Positions 16,297 through 24,825 of a stretch of DNA of 64,000 nucleotides are shown here, piece by piece. The translations under genes were made by a program, and so were the position numbers. Origin of the DNA: Myxococcales bacterium (GTDB lineage Bacteria > Myxococcota > B64-G9). The stretch covers positions 79,362 to 143,361 of the forward strand of contig JAAZNF010000028.1 in NCBI GenBank assembly GCA_012798435.1, written 5' to 3'. Each line of letters starts with the position of its first letter. Within the stretch, counting starts at the first letter, position 1. A model generated the notes under the pieces. It searched no databases and was not told the DNA's origin. It saw only the letters and a program-made list of their open reading frames with translations.

Positions 16297-16896
16297 ATGT
16301 CGGGCTGCATTGACCGGATGGCGGGAAAGGATATTCAACTCCGGAGCGGGATCGTTGCGATCCTGGCCCTCCTCATGGGCGTCTTTGGCTGCAAGAAGGA
16401 GCCGCCGCAGGAACCCGACGCCCAGGTTCTCCCTCCGCCAGCCGAAACACTCGACGCGGCGACACCGCCGGATGCGGCCGTGCCCGAGGACGCCCTTGCG
16501 GAAACAGGCACGGATGGCGGGGAAGAAGCCGACGGAGCTGCGGAGGCCCCGGACGGCGACGGCGAGGCCGGTGACGACACGAGCGGCGGTTTCTCGGCCA
16601 TCGGCAAGGCCCCCCGGGGCCATGACATCGGCCTCTCCCGGGACGCCGCCTCCAACCGGGCGCGCAAGGAACTGCTCGAGCTGCTCCGCAAGAAGGGCGT
16701 CGAACTCCCCGGGGGAAAGCTCCCGGAAGGCGTGACCATCGAAAAGTTCTGGGTGAAAGGCAAGTTCGTCTACGCCGAGGCCCGCTACCGGCCGAATGCG
16801 CAAGCGTTGAATCAACCTCCGGCACCACCGTCCAAAAGTGCTGCGGACGGCCCGCCGGACGCAAAGGGTTCGCCCCAGGAGGGAACGGGACCATGA
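16297..16896 (+). CDS. Small acidic lipoprotein
   Basis: The 199-aa protein uses the ATG preceded by GGGAG. It has a long N-terminal region and a lipobox at Cys32 (VFGC). A disordered Asp/Glu/Gly/Ala-rich segment (about 35-105) follows, then a short folded part containing RDAASNRARKELLELL, resembling the helix seen in LPP20 proteins. The C-terminus is Pro-rich. Its stop overlaps the next ATG (ATGA), so it heads the CsgG-like operon. Confidence 0.7.
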   Translation: MSGCIDRMAGKDIQLRSGIVAILALLMGVFGCKKEPPQEPDAQVLPPPAETLDAATPPDAAVPEDALAETGTDGGEEADGAAEAPDGDGEAGDDTSGGFSAIGKAPRGHDIGLSRDAASNRARKELLELLRKKGVELPGGKLPEGVTIEKFWVKGKFVYAEARYRPNAQALNQPPAPPSKSAADGPPDAKGSPQEGTGP

Positions 16897-18104
16897 AAAG
16901 AGCTGCCCTGCTGAGCCTGCTTTCGTTGCTGATTCTCGCGCTGGCCTCCCCGGCCATGGCCCAGGAGAAGAAGAAGCTGCGTATTGCGGTCGGCGATTTC
17001 TTCACCAAGGGTGGAGGGGAGAATGTGTGCCGGGGCTGGCCCTCCAACTACGGCCAGACCGCGGCGGCCTCGCTGCGTTCGCGCCTCGCCGAAACCGGGG
17101 CCTTCACCGTTCTCTCGCGCGAGCAGATCCTCAAGGTCCTCAAGGAGCACGAGATCTCCATGACGGGTCTCGGCGACGCCGAGAACGCCAAGGCCACCGG
17201 CCAGTTCCTGCAGGCCGATCTCATCGTGGGCGGAGACTTCCTGTGCCAGCCGAACTACTTCGAGTTCAACATCAACTTGGTGGACGTGGAAAAGGCGGAG
17301 ATCGTCTGGGCCAAGGTGTACGAGATGAAGGACGTCTCCAAGATGAACGTCACCCTGAAGAACATCGCCAAGCTCATGGCCGACTACGCCAAGACTGGCT
17401 CCATGGGCAAGTCCGCCGGCGAGACCGAGGATCTGGCCATGATCGACACCAAGATCATGACCGCGGCCGCGGAAGCCGTCATCGAGACCATCCAGCAGGC
17501 CCTGCCTCGGGTGGCGGGCGTTATCGACGATGTCAACGTCTACGCCGAGGGAAAGGCCCCCATCAAGGTCAAGATATCCGCTGGTGGCAACCAGTGGTGG
17601 CCCGGCTTCAAGCTCCAGGTGAAGAACGGCGAGGACGAGGTCGGCTGGATCGTGCTGAAGAAAAAGGCCGGCAGCTTCGTCGAGGCCGATGCAGATGGAG
17701 AGGCCGAAGTGTCATCCTTTGAGAAGGGACTCAAGGCCTCCAGCGAGGAATACAAACCCAAGGTGGCCATCGGGTACATCAAGGACATGGACGAGGCCAA
17801 CGAAAAATTAGTGGAGTTCTTCAAGGAAGGGCTCATCAAGGCCATGAAGGAAGCCGAGAAATTCGAGCCCGTGGATGACTCCTCGGTCGAAAAGATCCTG
17901 GACAAGATGGGCGAGAAGACCAACAAGAAAGAGCTTGAAAAGCTCTTCAAAAAGGGAGTAGATATTCTCCTCACGGGTCGCTTTGTCGGGCCCAAGGGAG
18001 AGCGTCGGATCGACTTCGAGGCGCTCAGCACGTTCGACGGCAAGGCCGTGTTCAAGATCCGGTGGGATAGTGGCCGGATTTTCGGTAAGGGAAATGGTTT
18101 GTAA
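16893..18104 (+). CDS. CsgG/LpoB-like periplasmic protein
   Basis: The 403-aa protein has a Sec signal (cleavage after AMA, about residue 23). A CsgG-like domain follows: IAVGDF at the first strand, SLRSRLAETGAFTVLSREQILKVL, then ADLIVGGDF and a helix with AEAVIETIQQ. CsgG forms the curli export pore and LpoB activates a penicillin-binding protein; this one lacks the lipobox Cys of both. A second acidic C-terminal half (about 230-400) of unknown fold is unusual for the family. It is coupled to the lipoprotein upstream. Confidence 0.75.
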   Translation: MKRAALLSLLSLLILALASPAMAQEKKKLRIAVGDFFTKGGGENVCRGWPSNYGQTAAASLRSRLAETGAFTVLSREQILKVLKEHEISMTGLGDAENAKATGQFLQADLIVGGDFLCQPNYFEFNINLVDVEKAEIVWAKVYEMKDVSKMNVTLKNIAKLMADYAKTGSMGKSAGETEDLAMIDTKIMTAAAEAVIETIQQALPRVAGVIDDVNVYAEGKAPIKVKISAGGNQWWPGFKLQVKNGEDEVGWIVLKKKAGSFVEADADGEAEVSSFEKGLKASSEEYKPKVAIGYIKDMDEANEKLVEFFKEGLIKAMKEAEKFEPVDDSSVEKILDKMGEKTNKKELEKLFKKGVDILLTGRFVGPKGERRIDFEALSTFDGKAVFKIRWDSGRIFGKGNGL

Positions 18105-18146
18105 CAAGAAGGGTCGCAATCACCTTCACAAACAAGGAGGAAGGAA

Positions 18147-18737
18147 ATGAAGAACCTGGCGATCATTCTCTCGGTGATGGTGCTGTTCGCGGCGGTCGGC
18201 GTGGTCGGCTGCGGCGGCGGCGGCGGGCAGAACGAGCTCATGCAGACGACGTCCAGCGGCGCCCCGGCGTGGGTGACCAAGGGCAGCGGCGCCTTCACCG
18301 GCGACCGCGGCAAGGCCTTCTACGGCGTCGGCTCGGCCCCCAAGATGGTGGACGTGGCCATGCAGCGCGACCGGGCCAACAACCGCGCCCGCCGCGCCAT
18401 CCTGCAGATCTTCAACAACTACATCGCCTACATGATGAAGGACTACGCCCGCAGCACCACCGCCGGCGACATGAGCAAGGAGTCCTACGAGGCGGACGTG
18501 CTCACCGTCCAGAAGACCGTGAGCATCGGCGACGTGAACGGCGCCCAGATCGTCGACAGCTGGAAGGATCCGGCGGACGGCACCGTGTACTCGCTGGCGG
18601 TCCTCGACCTGGCCGCCGTGGCCGACGTGCTGGCCAACAAGGGCGAGCTGGATGCCAAGCTCCGTGACTACGTGCGCGCCAACGCTGCCAAGGCCTTCGA
18701 CGACCTGGAGAAGGAAGAAGCCAAGGCCGGCCACTAG
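18147..18737 (+). CDS. LPP20-family lipoprotein
   Basis: The 196-aa protein has a lipobox at Cys22 (VVGC) followed by glycines. The LPP20 domain shows PAWVTKGSG, FYGVGSAP and a helix DRANNRARRAILQIFNNYIA. It ends in a charged helix. The AAGGAGGAAGG site is very strong. A terminator follows directly, so the gene closes the operon. It is similar in plan to the neighbours at 18947 and 11499. Confidence 0.85.
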   Translation: MKNLAIILSVMVLFAAVGVVGCGGGGGQNELMQTTSSGAPAWVTKGSGAFTGDRGKAFYGVGSAPKMVDVAMQRDRANNRARRAILQIFNNYIAYMMKDYARSTTAGDMSKESYEADVLTVQKTVSIGDVNGAQIVDSWKDPADGTVYSLAVLDLAAVADVLANKGELDAKLRDYVRANAAKAFDDLEKEEAKAGH

Positions 18738-18770
18738 TCGGCGGTTCTGCGACACGGCAGAATGCGTGAA

Positions 18771-18804
18771 GGGCCGGAGCCGTGCAGGTTCCGGCCCTTT
18801 TTTT
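18771..18804 (+). terminator. Rho-independent terminator after the LPP20 gene
   Basis: GGGCCGGA pairs with TCCGGCCC around an 11-base loop and is followed by seven T residues. Confidence 0.92.
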
Positions 18805-18946
18805 CTTGTGACGGCCGACGGCTTGGACCATGTTCGAGCCGGGTAAGAGAAATGGACTGGAAGGCCGCTTTGTTTTTTGGTACACCGTCGTGCTCGTGAA
18901 TCCAGCGGGCCGCGGTCGGACACGGTATCGGACTTGGAGGCTTTTC

Positions 18947-19633
18947 ATGCAGCGCGCGACAGCTTATTTCCTGGGTTGTGCGGGGATCATGCTCCTTTCT
19001 GGCTGCGGAGGGACGCGTGCCCGGCTCGAACCTCCCGAAAAACCTCCCGCCTGGGTGGACAAGCTTCCGCAACACACTGGCAAGCTGTGTGCCCTCGGCT
19101 ACTCGGGTCCGACCTTCTACCAGACCGATTGTCTCAAGAACGCCGCGGACAACGCTCGCGGGCACCTCTCCCAGGCCATCTCGGTGAAGATCCGGACCAT
19201 CACCATCGACATCTCCGACGGTACCCGTGGCTCCTACGACATGGACGTGATGGTGGAGGGCTCCGAAAGCGCTTCCGATACTGTCTTGAACGGCTCCGAG
19301 GTCGAGTCTCAATGGCTGGACCGCTTCGGCCAGCGCGGGCCGGACAACGGCTGCTACTCGCTGGTGTGCATCGATCCCTCCAAGCCCATCCAGAGCCTGG
19401 TGGATAAGCTGGAGGAAAAGAAGATTCCCCCAAAAACCGTAGAAAAGGTGCGTCAGAACGCCGAGGCGGCTTTCGAGGAACTCGAGAAGGAAGAGGCCAA
19501 AGTTCGCTCGGCACCGCCGCCCAAGCCCGCGCCGCCCCCCGAGAAGCCCGCTCCATCCGCCGAGCCGGCGCCCTCGCCCGCTCCATCGGCCCCCTCACCG
19601 GATTCGCCTGAGAACCCACCCAGCAATACCTGA
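18947..19633 (+). CDS. LPP20-like lipoprotein with proline-rich tail
   Basis: The 228-aa protein starts at the ATG behind GGAGG and has a lipobox at Cys20 (LLSGC). PPAWVDKLP and LCALGYSGPTFYQTDCLKNAADNARGHLSQ correspond to the LPP20 pattern. The last 60 residues are a Pro/Ala/Glu-rich tail that could cross the periplasm or bind peptidoglycan. It is a separate transcription unit after the terminator. Two extra Cys pairs suggest disulfides. Confidence 0.78.
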   Translation: MQRATAYFLGCAGIMLLSGCGGTRARLEPPEKPPAWVDKLPQHTGKLCALGYSGPTFYQTDCLKNAADNARGHLSQAISVKIRTITIDISDGTRGSYDMDVMVEGSESASDTVLNGSEVESQWLDRFGQRGPDNGCYSLVCIDPSKPIQSLVDKLEEKKIPPKTVEKVRQNAEAAFEELEKEEAKVRSAPPPKPAPPPEKPAPSAEPAPSPAPSAPSPDSPENPPSNT

Positions 19634-19743
19634 CCGGTGACGGCATCCATTCCGGGTTCAGGATTCAACGGGCCATTACCTTTCCCTATTCGCAGGTTTT
19701 CTTCAGGCTTTCGACCGCTATCGGCGCTACTTGCGGGAGCGCC

Positions 19744-20163
19744 TCAACCCGCGATATCCAGGCTGGAGAAGAAGTAGGCGATTTCAGTGCGTGCGGTGTC
19801 GGGCCCGTCCGAGCCGTGGGCGGCGTTGTGCTGTACGCTCTCGGCGTAGAGCTTGCGGATGGTGTTCGGCGCGGCCTTGGCGGGATCGGTGGCGCCGAGC
19901 ACTTCGCGGTGCCGCTGGATGGCGTTCTCGCCCTCGAGCACCGAGACGACGACCGGCCCGCTCGACATGAACTCCACCAGCCCCTCGAAGAATGGCTTGC
20001 CACGGTGGACGGCGTAGAAGCCCTCCGCCTGGGAGCGGCTGAGGCGCAACATGCGCATGGCCACGGGGCGAAGGCCCTCTTTTTCGAACCTGCCCAGGAT
20101 GGCCCCGATGAGACCTTTCTTCACGGCATCGGGCTTCACGATCGACAGCGTGCGTTCCAGCAT
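19744..20163 (-). CDS. ndk: Nucleoside diphosphate kinase
   Basis: The 139-aa enzyme transfers the gamma-phosphate between nucleoside triphosphates and diphosphates. The N-terminal [10 protein letters not shown] strand and the catalytic block with His116 in NAAHGSD are intact. The ATG follows GAGGAGG. It lies alone between unrelated genes. Confidence 0.97.
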   Translation of the reverse strand: MLERTLSIVKPDAVKKGLIGAILGRFEKEGLRPVAMRMLRLSRSQAEGFYAVHRGKPFFEGLVEFMSSGPVVVSVLEGENAIQRHREVLGATDPAKAAPNTIRKLYAESVQHNAAHGSDGPDTARTEIAYFFSSLDIAG

Positions 20164-20206
20164 CCGTTCCTCCTCTGGTTGAACCCGCCCGCGTTCCGGG
20201 TATGCG

Positions 20207-22066
20207 CTATTTGGGCAGAATCTGGAGCAGATACTCCCTATCGGCGGGGCAGAACACCGCCGGTCCCTGCCCGTCGATCTCGACGCGCTCTTCGAAGGGA
20301 CGATCCGAACCGCCGTCCATGAGCTGGTTGGGCCCCGGCAAGGAGTGGAAGAAATCCGGCGGGCCCGCCGCGAGACCCAAGGTGTGGCCGATCTCGTGGG
20401 AGATGGTGTTGCCGATCATGTTGCCCAACGAGCGCACCGCCAGTTCGATGGCGGCGGCCCTGCTCCCGCCGGGGTACTCTCCAGCCTCTACCGGTGTACC
20501 GTCCAGCATGGGCGCAAACGGGCCGAAGATGTCGTCGAAGCGCGGCGAGGCGATGGACATGGGTTTGTCGGCATGCGGGGAGAAGGCCAAAAACGAGTCC
20601 ACGAACACCCCGCCAAAGGCATAGTGGCCGCTCTCGCGGGAGTCGGCGTTGTTGCCTCCCACGATGTCGTCGAAGTAGATGTTGCCGATGTCCTTGCCCA
20701 TGGTGGCGTCGAGCCCCATCAGGCCCTGGTGATTGGGATCCTCGCCGCCGACCTCGATCACGCTGTACTCGGCGAAATCCGCCGGCCGCTGGATCACGAA
20801 TTCCACCGAGTAGTCCGCGTAGTCGCGCCGGACCACTTCCAGGATGCGCGCGCGGACGGCGCTTTCCATGTTTCGCAGGCCGAACAGGCGCATGGCATCC
20901 GTGAACCCCGGCAGGTAGCTGATGTACACGACCTGCTTCTGCGGCAACACGTCGAAGCGGGCCTCCCCGGGAAGCGGCACCCCGACCTGCACCTCGGCGC
21001 CCAGCGTCACCCTCGGGGTGGCCGTTCCCCGCAGGATTCCGGGCACCGCGCCCAGGCCCTGGACGCCGCCCTGGCCGTCGGACTGCACTCGCAACACGTA
21101 GCGCATGTGATCGCCACTCACGATCTGCGGCGCGATCTCCAGGGCGTTCGGACCCGTAAGGTCGGTGACCTGCCCCGTGGTTCGCGTGAAAGTCCCTTCC
21201 ACTCGGATGGTGGTGCGGGCGCCCCCGGCCACGAACCCTCGTCCGTAGAAATGGATGTATTGTCCCCGCGAGGCGGCCGCGGGCTCCATCCGTAACAGGG
21301 CGGTGGGACCGATCTCAAAGTTGACCGACAGGGTGTTGCCCGGGATCTCGCTCTTGTCCTCCATGACGTTGACCGGCCGGATTTGTCCCTCGAAGCGGCC
21401 GGGGTGGATGCCGAGCGCTTCGGCGGGAAGCGGCCCGCGCAAGGCATCCCTGCGGAGATACCCGAGCACCAGCGGTGCCGACTCGACCGTTTGCGAACCA
21501 CCGGTGTCGGGCAAAAAAGTACCCGAGAGCCTGAGTTCCGTCTGCCCCTCTCCCTCGAGGAGGAAACCGTCACCCGTGACGTCGATCTCGCTGCCCAGGT
21601 ACACCAGACCGCCGCCGGCGGAGAACGCGTCCAGGCGCGGGACGAGGCTCTCCTGCAAGGTCAGGCGAAGCCCGATCTCCGACTTCTGGCTCAGCCCGGC
21701 GCCGTAGTCGCAGCGCACCCGCAGGACCCCGTTGAAATCTCCCGGTCCACCCAGTTGAGAAAAGAAGGTCCGGTCGATGCGCAGGCGCAACTCCACATCC
21801 GAGAGCCGTTCGGGTTTCCGGATCCAGGGCGCCTCCCCTGCCCGCTCGATCTCCACCAGGAGGCTGCCCGTGTTCTCGTCCACGAACCCCCGGCCATAGA
21901 TGCGCAACCATGTGCCCGGTAAAACGAGCGCGGGGCCGGCGCTCTCCACCACCAGCTCCGGCAGTCCCGCGTCAGGAAGTTGAGATGGCGTACTGGTGCA
22001 CCCGGTCGCGAGAACGGCCACCGCAAACCAATTGATACGATCCCTGAAAAACCAACGGAGGATCAT
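20207..22066 (-). CDS. Surface lipoprotein with IPT/TIG-like domains and a zinc-protease-like C-terminus
   Basis: The 619-aa lipoprotein (Cys23 in ATGC) carries two or more IPT/TIG-like segments, recognisable by repeated IYGRGF / FYGRGF turns (about 50-300). A C-terminal domain has HEIGHTLGL at 557-565. His557, Glu558 and His561 fit a zinc metalloprotease. The third metzincin ligand expected in HExxHxxGxxH is missing; His574 is a candidate, and Met583 in NQLMD could be the Met-turn. The start overlaps the stop of the upstream PPC lipoprotein gene (ATGA), so both are co-translated. Confidence 0.75.
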   Translation of the reverse strand: MILRWFFRDRINWFAVAVLATGCTSTPSQLPDAGLPELVVESAGPALVLPGTWLRIYGRGFVDENTGSLLVEIERAGEAPWIRKPERLSDVELRLRIDRTFFSQLGGPGDFNGVLRVRCDYGAGLSQKSEIGLRLTLQESLVPRLDAFSAGGGLVYLGSEIDVTGDGFLLEGEGQTELRLSGTFLPDTGGSQTVESAPLVLGYLRRDALRGPLPAEALGIHPGRFEGQIRPVNVMEDKSEIPGNTLSVNFEIGPTALLRMEPAAASRGQYIHFYGRGFVAGGARTTIRVEGTFTRTTGQVTDLTGPNALEIAPQIVSGDHMRYVLRVQSDGQGGVQGLGAVPGILRGTATPRVTLGAEVQVGVPLPGEARFDVLPQKQVVYISYLPGFTDAMRLFGLRNMESAVRARILEVVRRDYADYSVEFVIQRPADFAEYSVIEVGGEDPNHQGLMGLDATMGKDIGNIYFDDIVGGNNADSRESGHYAFGGVFVDSFLAFSPHADKPMSIASPRFDDIFGPFAPMLDGTPVEAGEYPGGSRAAAIELAVRSLGNMIGNTISHEIGHTLGLAAGPPDFFHSLPGPNQLMDGGSDRPFEERVEIDGQGPAVFCPADREYLLQILPK

Positions 22067-24225
22067 TGCACTCCCACCGTCAGATCATAGGTGTTGGTGG
22101 CGCCGTTGTACCCGTAGATTCGGAAATAATAATAACCCTCGCTGGTCGCACGCCAGCTCACGTGCTCGGTATTTTCCACTCCCTGCGAGGCCGCCAGCTG
22201 GTGTCCGGTGAGATCGCTGGGGGTCACGCCCGGGTCGTAGAGCTTGAGATCGAGATCGCCCGAGCTGCTGGTGAACGCGATGGTCACGTCCAGGGTCTGG
22301 TTGGGATAGAGATACACCCGGAACCAGTCCTCGTTGTTGGGACACAGCTTGAGGCCCGAGCGGGAGCCGGCCGTCAGCGTCTTGGCGTCACCAGGCGAGT
22401 CGTTGGGCTCCTGGTTGTCGTCCGGGCAGGAGGAGCTCGGCGTGACCACGATGGTCATGTCGTAGGTATTGCGTGCGCCCTCATAAGGCACGACCACGAT
22501 GAAGTAGATGCCGTCCGCCGGAATGCGGCTCACGGTGACCAGCTCGCCGTCGTTCTCCGTCACGCTACAGGCGAGCGCCACCTGGCAGGTGAGCTGCGGT
22601 GCGGAGAGCGCATCCTCGGAGAAGATGGCCAGGTCGAGATCGCCCGCGGCGTTGACGAAATCGAGCAGCACCTCGAGTTTGTCCCCGGCGTGAAGATCGA
22701 TCATGTACCAGTCCGGGTCACCGCAGCAGGTGAGGTTGTCGTAGACGTTCTCCGCTACCACCGCAGAGTCGTTGGGGTTGTCGTTCGATTCGAACTGATC
22801 GTCGGCGCAGGGCGCGTCGTGCCACAGCAGCATCTGGTAGTGGTTGGTGACGGAGGCGGTCGCCCCCTGGACCCTCAGCGTGAAGCTCCGGGCGGAGGGC
22901 GAGTCGGCGACACCAAGGCCCAGGATGTTGGGATCGTTCTGCACCGGGCCGGCGCTCCCGACCAGGGTCGTGCCATCCTCTTGAAACACATCCAGCGCGA
23001 GCACCCCGTTGGCGGACTCGAAGGCGATCACGGCGTAGAACTCCCGGCCGGCGGGAACGCTCACCACGTACCAGTCCACGTTGCCGGGGCAGATGGTCAG
23101 GTCCTTCTGGTAGCACTCGAAATTCTGATCGAAGTCCAGCGACATGGCCTCGTCGGAAAGATCGTCCGGCTCCAGCGGATCGTCCTGGCACCCCGTGTCG
23201 CCAGCGGCGTACGCCGTGAACGAGTATCGCCCCTCGGCTGGCACACAGGCGCGCTGGTTGCACTCGGCCTGCCCTCCCGCTCCGTCTTGATCCACCGCGC
23301 ACACGCTGTAGGCGATCTTCACCGTCTCACCGCTCGCAAGCTTCGGGTTGGGGATGGCGCCGCTCCAGGCGTTGCCGCCCTGGGCATCCAGGTTCTTCTT
23401 CTGGAACTCGCCGCCGCCGACCGCCCAGTACAGCGCCACGCCACCGATGGAAGACTCGGCGTCGGTCACCGTGACCGTGACCGGGTAGTCGCCGCTGCCT
23501 CGCTGGTCGGCCAGCGCCTGGTGCGTGATGACCGGCGGGGTGCCGTCGCACTTCTGGGCCCCGCCCTTGAGCAGGATGGTGATGTCCTGGAACACCTCGG
23601 GATTCCTGCCGTCGTCGGCACCGACCCTGAACCCCCACACCGGTCGCTCGGCGATCTGGGCTTCCGACGGAGTCCAGGAGAAGGTGGCTTTCTTGTCGCC
23701 AGGAAGGGTGGAGAACTCCCCGCCGGGAATGCCCTGCACCAGGCGCAAGGTCACCTGCGCCGAGTCCGGATCGCGCACCTCGATGTGACACTCGATGCGC
23801 TGAGAACGATCGAGGTCCAGCGTGAAGTCGGCCGGGGAGATGAACACCGGCGCGCCGACACCTGCTCCGCCCAGGGTGACGGTGATGATGATCGATTCGG
23901 TGTCCACGTCGATGCCGTCGGTGACCTTGAACGTCACCGGGTAGTCCTTGCCGCGGCCATCCGGCCCGGCATCGGAGGCGATCGGCGACCACTGGAAGTG
24001 GGCGGTGGTGTCGTTGACCTGGGTGAAAACCGCAGCCGCGGGCTTCCCTTCAATTCCGAATTCCAGCGGATCGCCATCCCCGTCGGCCGCCAGCACGTCG
24101 AACTCGAGTGTCTTCCCGGTCTCCACGCTCTTGTTGGGGATCGGAAACAGGCTGGGCGCCTGGTTGGAGCAAGCCGCGAGCAGTACCACCGACCAAGCCG
24201 CCATGAAGAATGACGCCGCGCGCAT
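22063..24225 (-). CDS. Large lipoprotein with Ig/cadherin-like and PPC domains
   Basis: The 720-aa protein starts at the ATG preceded by GGGAGG and has a lipobox at Cys19 (LLAAC). The first 300 residues hold Ig/cadherin-like repeats with GDGDPLEF and DPDSAQVT segments. The rest contains three bacterial pre-peptidase C-terminal (PPC) domains, each with an EPxD/ESND start, a DWY/DWF core and a GDLDL or similar strand. PPC domains usually accompany secreted hydrolases; here they precede a protease-like gene. It lies 83 bp downstream of the small selenoprotein pair on the same strand. Confidence 0.8.
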   Translation of the reverse strand: MRAASFFMAAWSVVLLAACSNQAPSLFPIPNKSVETGKTLEFDVLAADGDGDPLEFGIEGKPAAAVFTQVNDTTAHFQWSPIASDAGPDGRGKDYPVTFKVTDGIDVDTESIIITVTLGGAGVGAPVFISPADFTLDLDRSQRIECHIEVRDPDSAQVTLRLVQGIPGGEFSTLPGDKKATFSWTPSEAQIAERPVWGFRVGADDGRNPEVFQDITILLKGGAQKCDGTPPVITHQALADQRGSGDYPVTVTVTDAESSIGGVALYWAVGGGEFQKKNLDAQGGNAWSGAIPNPKLASGETVKIAYSVCAVDQDGAGGQAECNQRACVPAEGRYSFTAYAAGDTGCQDDPLEPDDLSDEAMSLDFDQNFECYQKDLTICPGNVDWYVVSVPAGREFYAVIAFESANGVLALDVFQEDGTTLVGSAGPVQNDPNILGLGVADSPSARSFTLRVQGATASVTNHYQMLLWHDAPCADDQFESNDNPNDSAVVAENVYDNLTCCGDPDWYMIDLHAGDKLEVLLDFVNAAGDLDLAIFSEDALSAPQLTCQVALACSVTENDGELVTVSRIPADGIYFIVVVPYEGARNTYDMTIVVTPSSSCPDDNQEPNDSPGDAKTLTAGSRSGLKLCPNNEDWFRVYLYPNQTLDVTIAFTSSSGDLDLKLYDPGVTPSDLTGHQLAASQGVENTEHVSWRATSEGYYYFRIYGYNGATNTYDLTVGVQ

Positions 24226-24307
24226 GAAATACCTCCCATCGGCCATCGAGGGCCATTCTGCCCGCAAAGGGAGGTTGGGTCAACGCGAAATGGCGGAAAT
24301 GGACGAA

Positions 24308-24502
24308 TCAGTCCGTCGGGCGGTCCAGCCCGAGGAAGAACCCGATCACCGCGAACATTGGCACCGCGACCGCGGGCTGGCACAGCATGGGTCAACCGCC
24401 GCCGGCCGCACCCAGGCCGAAACTCACCACGGCGCCGATGCCTGCCAGCAGTGCGGAGAACCCCAGCGCGCGTCGGAGCCGCCCCCAGCCTTCACCCTTC
24501 AT
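24308..24502 (-). CDS. Candidate two-helix membrane selenoprotein (Sec37)
   Basis: Translation from the ATG, which has GGAGGAG just upstream, gives 36 residues and then UGA (24392-24394). Reading through gives a 64-aa protein. Its first helix is about residues 12-35, a U-P-M-L-C motif spans 37-41, and a second helix covers 44-59. The UGA thus falls in a short loop between two membrane segments with a Cys four residues on. That is a sensible site for a redox or metal-binding pair. A GGUC-loop hairpin follows at the right distance. No ribosome site precedes the ATG after the UGA, arguing against two separate peptides. The start overlaps the stop of the upstream candidate selenoprotein. Family unknown. 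Confidence 0.68.
24361..24377 (-). promoter_or_regulatory. Predicted SECIS element of the two-helix selenoprotein
   Basis: GCCCGCGGTCGCGGTGC on the minus strand pairs as six base pairs with one bulged U and a GGUC loop. The loop begins 20 nt after the UGA. It has the same loop as the fdhF SECIS and the element at 2420-2437. Confidence 0.62.
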
Positions 24503-24675
24503 CGCTCCTCCGGCTTCTTGGCGGCTTTCGGGAGCTTGCAAGCGCCCTGGTCCTGGTCCGACCCACCGGGCCGGCACGCGGAGGACATTCAGGTGGGCAC
24601 CCCGAGCCTGGGCAAAATCACCGCCTGGAGCAGGATCCAGGCAACGACGAACAAGAGCAGCCATAGAAGGTCCAT
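24499..24675 (-). CDS. Candidate single-helix membrane selenoprotein (Sec29)
   Basis: The ATG has AAGGAGGAGCG upstream. A 28-residue membrane helix ending in PRLGVPT is followed by UGA (24589-24591). Readthrough gives 58 aa, with Cys34 and Cys46 in a hydrophilic, Lys-rich tail. The codon after UGA is ATG, but no ribosome site precedes it. A hairpin with a GGU loop lies downstream. The protein ends with ATGA overlapping the next candidate selenoprotein. I have a vague memory of small proteins with Cys after an LGVPT segment, which would make the UGA position homologous to Cys, but I cannot check this. A redox role at the inner membrane is an inference. Confidence 0.72.
24558..24574 (-). promoter_or_regulatory. 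Predicted SECIS element of the single-helix selenoprotein
   Basis: CCGGCCCGGTGGGTCGG on the minus strand has seven pairs (one G-U) and a GGU loop starting 21 nt after the UGA. Its inner part is nearly identical to the SECIS at 2420-2437 although the proteins are unrelated. Confidence 0.7.
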
Positions 24676-24825
24676 CGCTCCTCCTTCTTCACCAATGTAA
24701 ATGGCCTTTCGCGGAATATCAAGACAATAATCATCCTTTCATTTTTCTGGGCCACCTTGCCGAATTTTTTACATGAATGATAGAATCTCTCGTCCCATGC
24801 CGCCGGCTTCCGGCAGGAGGTCCCC

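Noticed and set aside
22066-24213. A 715-aa plus-strand open frame
   Set aside because: It mirrors the PPC lipoprotein gene and shows no domain of its own.
24392-24664. A 90-aa minus-strand ORF covering the second selenoprotein start
   Set aside because: The upstream part overlaps the first selenoprotein in another frame and has no ribosome site. The ATG at 24502 with GGAGGAG is the real start.
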